Assembly (NCBI GenBank): GCA_025456495.1
Contig: JALOKO010000304.1
Location: 1-5,429 of the forward strand
Source: Bryobacterales bacterium
Lineage (GTDB): Bacteria > Acidobacteriota > Terriglobia > Bryobacterales > Bryobacteraceae
Direction: 5' to 3'
DNA: 5,429 nucleotides
Shown: positions 1 to 5,429 of the stretch, in pieces
Layout: every line of letters starts with the position of its first letter
Numbering within the stretch: position 1 is the first letter of the stretch
The notes under the pieces: generated by a model
Databases searched by the model: none
What the model was told of the DNA's origin: nothing
The model's input: the letters and a program-made list of their open reading frames with translations, nothing else
Program-made: the position numbers and the translations under genes

Positions 1-1
1 C

Positions 2-2716
2 TCCGGCCCCACCTATCCCGGTACGCAGGCCGTGTCGGTGAACGGGGGCCGCTCCAACACCACCAACTACATGTTGGACGGATCACAGAACAACGATCAC
101 TACTCCAACGTCCCCAACCCCATGCCCAACCCCGACGCCCTGCAGGAGTTCAGCGTGCAAACCAACTCCTTCAGCGCTGAGTTTGGGCGGCAATCTGGTG
201 GCATCGTCAATGCCGTCACCAAGTCTGGCACGAACGAGATCCACGGCAGCGCCTTCTGGTTCGTGCGCAACAAGGCAATGAACGCCACGCCCTATTTCGG
301 CGCTGTGGGCCCAGATGGCCGACGTCGCGATGATGGCCTGAAGCGCAACCAGTTTGGAGCCACCGTTGGCGGACCCATCTTTATTCCGAAGTTCTACGAC
401 GGCCGCAACAAAACCTTTTTCTTCGCGTCCTACCAAGGCACTCTGGAGCGGCGCACACCGCCCGAGTTTGCCCGTGTCGTCCCAACGGCGCAGCAACGCA
501 GCGGAGACTTCTCTGCACTCAGTCGCGCACTGCGCAACCCCTTTGGTGGCGGCACATTCGCCAACAATCAGATTCCCGTCTCGCAGTTGAACCCCATCTC
601 CAGCCAGATCCTGAACTTCGTTCCGTTGCCCACTTCCGGGAACACCATCACCACCTCGGCTGCCCAGAACTTCGACGACCGGCAGGTTCTGCTGCGCTTT
701 GACCATCAGGTGACGCAGAACAACCGGCTCACGGTTCGCTACTGGGACAGCTTCGCTGAGACCCCCGGAGTTCTCACCCCCACCAACTACCTGGAAACCA
801 CAGTAGGGCGCACTTGGTTAAACCGCAGCATCAACGTCACCGATACGCAGACCTTTGGCGGCAGCGTCATTAACACGTTCATGTTCGCGTTCACCCGCAT
901 GGATGGCAACAACGTGCCCATCCTTCCCAATGCCAGCATCGCCAGCCTGGGCGCCAATCTCTTCAATGACGACAAGCCCCAGTGGCACGTCACCGTCGTC
1001 GGTTACTTCGGCACCCTGAACACGGGAGACACCAATACGTTCCTGCGCGATGAGTACACCATCTCCGACACCGTCCGCGTCACCACCGGACGCCACACGA
1101 TGTCCTTCGGCGGAGAAATCGGCCGTGGCATTGGCGATGTCCGCAACAACTTCCGTGCGAACGGCCAGTGGAACTTTAACGGCGTGGCGCCCTTCACCTC
1201 TGACTCCCTGGCGGACTTCATGGTGGGCCAGTTCAACACGCTGGTTCAGGGCATCGGCGAGTATCGCGATACCCGCTTCAATCGCTATGTTCTTTTTGCT
1301 CAGGACGAATGGAAGGCCGCGCGACGGCTCACCATCAACCTGGGCGTCCGCTGGGAGCCCTTCCTGCCCTACTGGGATCTGGAAGATCGGTTGGCGGTGT
1401 GGCGTCCCGGCGAGCAATCCACGCGCTATCGGAATGCTCCATTGGGTATCCGCTATGCCGGTGAGCCGGACCTCCCCCGCGGGGCTATCCCAAACCGTTG
1501 GGGCTACATCGCACCCCGCGTTGGCTTCGCCTGGGATCTGTTCGGAGATGGCAAGACCGCGTTGCGTGGCGGCTATGGCATCTTCTATGACCAACTGAAC
1601 ACCATTGCGCTGAACAACCAAGCCAATCAGGCGCCCTTTGGCACCGTGCTGACCACTTTCGGCAGCAGCAACAACAGCTTCGCTAATCCCTATGCGGGCA
1701 TCGTGAATCCGTTTCCAGCCCCACTCAATCCAGGTCCGGACGCCGCCTTCCCGAACTTCAGTACGCACCAACCGTACGCACCCACCTTCCAAGGTCCTTA
1801 CGTCCAGAACTGGAACCTGACCCTGGAACGGCAGGTGGGTCTAGGCTTCGTGCTGCGGACGTCCTACGCCGCATCCAAGGGCACCCGACTGGGCATCGTG
1901 CGCGAGGGCAACCCCGCTACCTTCGCACCGGGCGCCACCACGGCCACCACCAATCAGCGCCGCCCGTTGGGTCCTGCGCTGGGGCAACTCAGCCTGATTG
2001 ACCCCACCAGCAACTCCACCTATCACGCCTTGCAGGTAACGGCCGAACGGCGCTTCGCCAAGGGCTTCAGCCTTCTCACCAACTACCAGTGGGCCAAGGC
2101 CATTGACGATGCCTCGGCCACGAAGCTCACTGGGCAGGCCCGCACCAATCCCTTTGACCAGAGCTTCGACAAGGGCCCCTCGGATTTCGACAAGCGGCAC
2201 GTGTTTAATCTTTCCGGGCTGTGGGAACTCCCCTTCAAGGTAGACAGTCCGCTGAAGTTCATCGTCAACGGATGGAGCCTGAATGCGATTGCCTCACTAC
2301 AGAGCAGTCCGCCGTTTACCGTCACCAGTGGCGTGGACAACGCCCGTACGGGAACAGGCGGCCAACGCGCGGACATGATTGGCGACCCCAATTTCAGCGG
2401 TGATCGCAGCCGCGGAGACCAGGTTGCCCAATACCTGCAGCGGTCCGCCTTCGCCCCCAATGCCCTGGGGACCTTTGGCACTCTGGGCAGGAACACCTTC
2501 CGGGCTCCGGGACTGGCGTCCTGGGACTTCGGCCTCTTCAAGCGCTTCCAGGTGAGTGAGAGTGTCGCGCTTACCTATCGCTTTGAAGCCTTCAATGCCT
2601 TCAACCGTCCCAACCTGGGCATCCCTGTTTCTGCCCAAAACAATGTCAACTTCATGCGCATCACCAATGCCTTCGACACCCGTGTGTTGCAGATGGCGTT
2701 GCGCATGACCTGGTAG
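2..2716 (+). CDS. TonB-dependent receptor, Oar-like (5'-truncated)
   Basis: Outer-membrane, TonB-dependent active transporter of the Oar-like group that is greatly expanded in Acidobacteriota; the ligand cannot be read from the sequence. The frame is open from base 2 and gives 904 visible residues. The GTG at base 32 is an internal valine, not a start. Visible residues about 11-90 are the end of the plug, with the typical stretches VNGGRSNTTNYMLDG, AEFGRQSGG and VTKSGTNEIHGS. From about residue 91 onward the sequence is beta-barrel, alternating and rich in Asn, aromatic residues and Gly. It includes the family-typical YVQNWNLTLERQ and RFEAFNAFNRPN. The last residues, LQMALRMTW, end in an aromatic, as expected for recognition by the outer-membrane assembly machinery. 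The signal peptide, the usual N-terminal carboxypeptidase-regulatory-like domain and the plug start are missing off the left edge. Full-length relatives usually have about 1000-1200 residues. No frameshift is seen. Confidence 0.93.
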   Translation, partial: SGPTYPGTQAVSVNGGRSNTTNYMLDGSQNNDHYSNVPNPMPNPDALQEFSVQTNSFSAEFGRQSGGIVNAVTKSGTNEIHGSAFWFVRNKAMNATPYFGAVGPDGRRRDDGLKRNQFGATVGGPIFIPKFYDGRNKTFFFASYQGTLERRTPPEFARVVPTAQQRSGDFSALSRALRNPFGGGTFANNQIPVSQLNPISSQILNFVPLPTSGNTITTSAAQNFDDRQVLLRFDHQVTQNNRLTVRYWDSFAETPGVLTPTNYLETTVGRTWLNRSINVTDTQTFGGSVINTFMFAFTRMDGNNVPILPNASIASLGANLFNDDKPQWHVTVVGYFGTLNTGDTNTFLRDEYTISDTVRVTTGRHTMSFGGEIGRGIGDVRNNFRANGQWNFNGVAPFTSDSLADFMVGQFNTLVQGIGEYRDTRFNRYVLFAQDEWKAARRLTINLGVRWEPFLPYWDLEDRLAVWRPGEQSTRYRNAPLGIRYAGEPDLPRGAIPNRWGYIAPRVGFAWDLFGDGKTALRGGYGIFYDQLNTIALNNQANQAPFGTVLTTFGSSNNSFANPYAGIVNPFPAPLNPGPDAAFPNFSTHQPYAPTFQGPYVQNWNLTLERQVGLGFVLRTSYAASKGTRLGIVREGNPATFAPGATTATTNQRRPLGPALGQLSLIDPTSNSTYHALQVTAERRFAKGFSLLTNYQWAKAIDDASATKLTGQARTNPFDQSFDKGPSDFDKRHVFNLSGLWELPFKVDSPLKFIVNGWSLNAIASLQSSPPFTVTSGVDNARTGTGGQRADMIGDPNFSGDRSRGDQVAQYLQRSAFAPNALGTFGTLGRNTFRAPGLASWDFGLFKRFQVSESVALTYRFEAFNAFNRPNLGIPVSAQNNVNFMRITNAFDTRVLQMALRMTW

Positions 2717-3046
2717 CCCGCGCAAGAGATCGCATGCAATCGCCCTGGCCAGCAACGCAACCCCTGCTGGCCAGGGTCTTCCGATTGCACCCTCCGTTCG
2801 CCCATCCGCGTGATGGGCGCGCACGATTACGCTGAGACTGCCCTCATTCCATAGCGGACGTGCAATGATGGGCGACATGACCCGCCGCACCCATCCGACG
2901 TTGTCGCGAAGGCGGTGGCCGCCGGTTGAGAACGGAGTGGGGGTCAACATGAAAGCGGCGCGCCCCAATCGAGCGAACGACATTCAGCGCTTCCGGTTGC
3001 GGGCCGGATGCCTGCCAACGGTGGGGCTGCCGGAGAGAGAGGACTC
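2717..3046. other. 330-base intergenic region between receptor and operon
   Basis: It separates the receptor from the oxidoreductase pair. The first 75 bases hold the large hairpin. A second hairpin at 2799-2819 has an 8-bp stem, CGCCCATC/GATGGGCG, with a 5-nt loop. Further on are a short palindrome, CGACGTTGTCG (2896-2906), and GTTGA (2925-2929) paired with TCAAC (2944-2948); either could be an operator, but both are short. The promoter of the oxidoreductase operon should lie here, but no convincing -35/-10 pair is visible. No tRNA, riboswitch or known RNA motif was recognised. Confidence 0.6.
2735..2789 (+). terminator. Strong hairpin after receptor gene, probable terminator
   Basis: The arms CCCTGGCCAGCA (2743-2754) and TGCTGGCCAGGG (2765-2776) pair perfectly over 12 bp around a 10-nt loop. 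Directly outside them, TGCAATCG (2735-2742) pairs with CGATTGCA (2782-2789), leaving only TCTTC (2777-2781) as a one-sided bulge. The total is 20 bp. It begins 18 nt after the receptor stop codon. The T-tract is poor (TCTT), so it may be an intrinsic terminator of a weak-U type, a 3'-end stabiliser, or both. The stem is nearly symmetric and could act on either strand. Confidence 0.6.
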
Positions 3047-3050
3047 ATGA
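2949..3050 (+). other. Possible 33-residue leader ORF
   Basis: A small ORF begins at ATG 2949, preceded by a purine-rich Shine-Dalgarno-like run (GGAGTGGGGG, 2934-2943). It encodes 33 residues starting MKAARPNRAND. Its TGA (3048-3050) overlaps the ATG of the following oxidoreductase as ATGA, a layout typical of translational coupling. The same frame is open further upstream to ATG 2865. The peptide is basic and matches no family I recognise, with no signal peptide or membrane segment. It could be a chance ORF in GC-rich DNA. Confidence 0.2.
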
Positions 3051-4120
3051 CGCAACGCAGACGCTTTCTGTTCACCGCACTGTCGGCCGTGGCAACCGCT
3101 CCCTTGGCGCTCCGTGTGCCCCTCCATGCCGCGCCAATCGAGGGCCGCATTCGCACGGGAATTTGGGGAACGCAGCACAGCCATACCACGGGCAAGCTGA
3201 AAGCCATGCAGGGCAATCCGGACTATGACGTGGTGGGGATCTCCGAAAGCGACGTTGCCCAGCGAGCCCAGGCCGAGAAGTCTGCTGCGTTCGCCGGCCT
3301 GCGCTGGATGACTCACCAGCAGATGCTGGCCGACCCTGGCATCCAGCTGATCGTGGCCCAGTGCAGCGTATGGGACGCCCTCTCCATGGGCCATCAAGTC
3401 ATTGACGCGGGCAAGCACCTGCACCTGGAAAAGCCGCCGGGCAACGACTGGAAGCGCTTCCAGGATCTCATCGCCAAGGCGCGCGCAAAGAACCTGCTTG
3501 TGCAGACAGGCTATGTCTGGAGGCACCATGCCGGCGTAAACGCCGCCCTTGATGCCGCCCGCAACGGATGGTTGGGCGACATCCTGCAGGTGCGCGGAAC
3601 CATGAACGCGGATCGCGATGCGCCCCAACGCGCCGTGGAAGCCCGTTACAAGGGCGGCGGATTGTTTGAACTCGGCGGTCATGTGGTCGACCGTATGGTA
3701 GACCTGCTGGGTCGGCCCACGGATGTGAAAAGCTGGCTGCGCCACCACTCCAGCGTGATGGACAATCTCAACGACAACGGGATGGCCGTATTCGAGTTCC
3801 CGCGTACCCTTGCCGTGCTTTCGCAGACCGCAAATCAGGCTGGCGCCGGCGATCATCGCTCCTTTGAGATCATCGGCTCGGATGGCACCTTCATCGTCTG
3901 GCCGGAAGCCAATCCGCCACGCATGCGGATCTTCCTTCGCAAGACCCACGCTCCGTACAAGGCGGGGTGGCAGGATGTTGTGCTGCCGCCGCAACCGCGC
4001 TTCGTTGGTGACTTCCAGGAGTTGGCGCGCGCCCTCAAGAGCGGGCAGCCGTTGCGCCTTTCCTACGATCACGAACTCACGTTGCATGAGACGCTGCTGC
4101 GAGCGGCGGGGGAGATTTAG
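3047..4120 (+). CDS. Tat-exported Gfo/Idh/MocA family oxidoreductase
   Basis: NAD(P)-dependent dehydrogenase of the Gfo/Idh/MocA superfamily, probably acting on a sugar or polyol in the periplasm; the substrate is unknown. ATG 3047 is preferred over ATG 3008. It follows a purine-rich ribosome-binding site (3032-3043) and places a Tat signal at the N-terminus: MTQRRRFLFTALSAVA, with an RRxFL core, a hydrophobic stretch and probable cleavage near LHAA (residues 26-29). The mature protein starts with a Rossmann fold. Its nucleotide loop reads GIWGTQHSH (38-46), not the classical GxGxxG, and E67 sits at the end of the second strand. The superfamily hallmark EKP is at 128-130 (HLHLEKPPG). GGGLFELGGHVVD (203-215) carries the conserved His212 and Asp215 of the active-site helix. 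The C-terminal alpha/beta domain runs to about 345. The 357 residues are a usual length. The gene ends 2 nt before the next one, so they are surely co-transcribed. Confidence 0.88.
   Translation: MTQRRRFLFTALSAVATAPLALRVPLHAAPIEGRIRTGIWGTQHSHTTGKLKAMQGNPDYDVVGISESDVAQRAQAEKSAAFAGLRWMTHQQMLADPGIQLIVAQCSVWDALSMGHQVIDAGKHLHLEKPPGNDWKRFQDLIAKARAKNLLVQTGYVWRHHAGVNAALDAARNGWLGDILQVRGTMNADRDAPQRAVEARYKGGGLFELGGHVVDRMVDLLGRPTDVKSWLRHHSSVMDNLNDNGMAVFEFPRTLAVLSQTANQAGAGDHRSFEIIGSDGTFIVWPEANPPRMRIFLRKTHAPYKAGWQDVVLPPQPRFVGDFQELARALKSGQPLRLSYDHELTLHETLLRAAGEI
4108..4114 (+). promoter_or_regulatory. Ribosome-binding site deciding a GTG start
   Basis: GGGGGAG lies 8 nt before GTG 4123, inside the last codons of the preceding gene. 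It supports GTG as the start of the second oxidoreductase. The nearby ATG at 4130 is out of frame and cannot be used. Confidence 0.6.
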
Positions 4121-4122
4121 TC

Positions 4123-5256
4123 GTGCCTAATGTCAGTGGAACCTCTCGCCGTGCGGCCCTCCACGCAGCACTGCTATTGCCAGCGACAGCCATCGGTGGC
4201 TTTGCCGCCAACGATGCCGTCACCATCGGGCTGATTGGCTCAGGCAACCGGGGTTCTGGTGTTGCCGAGTCCATGGCCAAGGCGCCCGGCGCTCGCGTGA
4301 CCGCGCTCTGCGACATTGTGGATGACCGCATGGCCAAGACTGGCACGCGCCTCGGCGTCAGCCCCAATCGCTTCTATAGGGACTATCGCCGTCTGCTGGA
4401 AAGCGATGTCGACGCCGTCATCATCGCCACACCGGTTACCTTGCACGCTGAGCATTTCGAAGCGGCCGTCAAGGCGGGTAAGCACATCTACCTGGAAAAG
4501 CCCGCGGCCGCCGATATCGAGGGTTGCAAGCGCATCATGCGCGCGGCCGATTCGGCTGACCGTCGCTTCCACATCACCTTCGGCTTTCAGCGTCGCCATG
4601 CCCACCTCTACCGCAAGGCGCGACAGTTGGTTGAGTCGGGCGCAGCCGGGGAAATCCGCATGGCCACTGCGCGCTTCCTCAAGAGCGAAGGCGCGGCCAT
4701 GCAGGCGGCACGCACTCGCCCGCCCCTCAGTGAAGCGGAGCGCTTGGACAAGTGGCATATTTGGAAGGACCTCTCCGGCGATCTCATCGTGGAGAACAAT
4801 ATTCACTCGGTGGATGTTTTGAACTGGTTCCTGGGGGGGCACCCCTTGAGCGCGGTGGGCGATGGCGGAACGCGGGTACCCGATGAAGGCGATGTTCGTG
4901 ATCACAACTTCGTCGCGTATCGGTATCCCGATGGCACCCAGGCGCAACTCACCGGAGCCACATTGGCTACGCCTGGGTATCGTGAAGTGCTTGAGCAGTT
5001 CTTCTGCGCCAAGGCGATGATCGAAACCAGTGAGGACCATCTGCGTGTGTTCTACTCGCGACGCAACATCACATTTGAGAAGCCGCAGCGCGAGATGACC
5101 GATGAGGCCACCGAAGATTTCGTCAAGCGCATTGCTGAGAAGCAACCCCAAAACAACGCCATCTCCGGTGCGGAAAGCACCCTCACGGCCATCCTTGGCC
5201 GTATCGCTATGGACCTCAAGCGCGAGGTGAGTTGGGACGAGATGATGCGGGGGTAA
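4123..5256 (+). CDS. Second Tat-exported Gfo/Idh/MocA family oxidoreductase
   Basis: Second NAD(P)-dependent dehydrogenase of the same superfamily, 377 residues, with a GTG start. The N-terminus, SGTSRRAALHAALLLPATAIGGFAA, contains a twin-arginine pair (R9-R10), a short hydrophobic stretch and a likely cleavage site near residues 28-30, so export by Tat is expected. The Rossmann loop is classical, GSGNRG (39-44), with D64 after the second strand, which favours NAD over NADP by general rule. EKP is at 125-127 (HIYLEKPAA). The active-site helix is NNIHSVDVLNWF, with His228 and Asp231. The C-terminal domain spans about 155-372 and ends in VSWDEMMRG, a tail common in secreted members from Acidobacteriota, Planctomycetota and Verrucomicrobiota. 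It is clearly divergent from its upstream neighbour, so this is not a recent duplication. The 2-nt gap implies translational coupling. Substrate unknown; inositol-, glucose-fructose- or keto-glycoside-type chemistry are all possible. Confidence 0.9.
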   Translation: MPNVSGTSRRAALHAALLLPATAIGGFAANDAVTIGLIGSGNRGSGVAESMAKAPGARVTALCDIVDDRMAKTGTRLGVSPNRFYRDYRRLLESDVDAVIIATPVTLHAEHFEAAVKAGKHIYLEKPAAADIEGCKRIMRAADSADRRFHITFGFQRRHAHLYRKARQLVESGAAGEIRMATARFLKSEGAAMQAARTRPPLSEAERLDKWHIWKDLSGDLIVENNIHSVDVLNWFLGGHPLSAVGDGGTRVPDEGDVRDHNFVAYRYPDGTQAQLTGATLATPGYREVLEQFFCAKAMIETSEDHLRVFYSRRNITFEKPQREMTDEATEDFVKRIAEKQPQNNAISGAESTLTAILGRIAMDLKREVSWDEMMRG

Positions 5257-5257
5257 A

Positions 5258-5429
5258 ATGGCAGACGCGGCCCCCAAACGCTGTCACGCGCCGTCGCTGG
5301 ATGGTCTCCGTTTCCGGGGCATTGGCTACGGTCACCAACGACCCGGCCAACGCGGGCGTCACCTGGCAGTTGACGCCGCAGGTGGGGACAGTGGACGCGA
5401 CGGGGCGCTACACCGCGCCTGCCGTGATT
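5258..5429 (+). CDS. Partial gene with Ig-like segment, start/frame unresolved
   Basis: A fourth gene runs off the right edge. ATG 5258 sits one base after the previous stop (TAAaATG) behind GGGGG, an operon-like position. Its own frame stays open but yields an implausible Arg/His/Cys-rich peptide. The frame one base further along (codon boundary at 5259) reads PPNAVTRRRWMVSVSGALA from 5271. It then reads NDPANAGVTWQL and VGTVDATGRYTAPA, the pattern of the bacterial Ig-like repeats found in many Acidobacteriota surface proteins. That frame has no good start: TTG 5232 has its ribosome-binding motif too close and ATG 5301 has none. Removing one C from the CCCCC run at 5271-5275 would join the well-placed ATG to the Ig-like frame. 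The product is therefore probably an exported or surface protein, either frameshifted here, misassembled, or started unusually. Confidence is for a gene being present; the exact start is uncertain. Confidence 0.45.
   Translation, partial: MADAAPKRCHAPSLDGLRFRGIGYGHQRPGQRGRHLAVDAAGGDSGRDGALHRACRD

Noticed and set aside
818..1792. Antisense open frame of 324 codons within the receptor gene
   Set aside because: It lies wholly inside the well-supported receptor gene. Its translation is low-complexity Gly/Val/Ala-rich without a recognisable domain, as expected from the reverse strand of GC-rich coding sequence.
2896..2948. Short palindromes (CGACGTTGTCG; GTTGA...TCAAC) as operators
   Set aside because: Arms of 4-5 bases are too short to separate from chance, and no promoter elements are visible next to them.
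3008..3046. Upstream in-frame ATG adding 13 residues to the first oxidoreductase
   Set aside because: The extension would push the twin-arginine motif away from the N-terminus, and this ATG lacks a good ribosome-binding site, while ATG 3047 has one at proper distance.
2984..4087. Antisense open frame of 367 codons opposite the first oxidoreductase
   Set aside because: It mirrors a gene with clear Tat, EKP and His/Asp motifs; the antisense product shows no domain, and long antisense frames are common at this base composition.
4833..4839. Run of seven G inside the second oxidoreductase, possible slippage or phase-variation tract
   Set aside because: The reading frame and family alignment (FLGGHPLSA) continue cleanly across it, and a single G7 in GC-rich DNA is not remarkable.
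4240..5277. Antisense open frame of 345 codons opposite the second oxidoreductase
   Set aside because: Same situation as the other antisense frames: full overlap with a recognised gene and no family-like features.
1..5429. CRISPR arrays, tRNA/rRNA genes, insertion sequences, attachment sites
   Set aside because: No regularly spaced repeats, cloverleaf-like sequences, transposase motifs or terminal inverted repeats were seen on either strand.

Overview
The window looks like a short piece of a GC-rich Acidobacteriota genome, of the Solibacter/Bryobacter kind. The main evidence is a very large TonB-dependent receptor of the Oar-like type that these bacteria carry in many copies. Secreted Gfo/Idh/MocA oxidoreductases with twin-arginine signals and bacterial Ig-like repeat sequence also fit that group. 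The taxonomic call is inference from protein style; there is no marker gene. Both ends cut through coding sequence, so the window may be a whole small contig.

Layout, all genes on the + strand: (1) bases 2-2716 hold the plug end and complete beta-barrel of a TonB-dependent receptor whose N-terminus lies off the left edge. (2) Bases 2717-3046 are a 330-base gap. It starts with a strong hairpin (a 12-bp perfect stem, extendable to 20 bp around a 5-nt bulge), followed by a second, smaller hairpin. A possible 33-codon leader ORF ends in an ATGA overlap with the next gene. (3) Bases 3047-4120 and 4123-5256 encode two different Gfo/Idh/MocA oxidoreductases, each with a Tat-type signal peptide and only 2 nt apart. 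(4) From about 5258 a fourth gene starts one base after the previous stop and runs off the right edge. Its well-placed ATG lies one frame away from the frame that encodes a recognisable Ig-like segment.

Reading of the locus: the receptor probably forms its own or an upstream transcription unit ending at the hairpin. The two oxidoreductases, and perhaps the fourth gene, form a tight operon. The receptor would bring a ligand across the outer membrane, and the exported oxidoreductases would act on a sugar-like substrate in the periplasm. No substrate can be named from the sequence. Nothing here amounts to a clearly new system. The points most worth a second look are the coupled pair of exported dehydrogenases, the broken or chimeric-looking start of the last gene, and the structured gap between receptor and operon.
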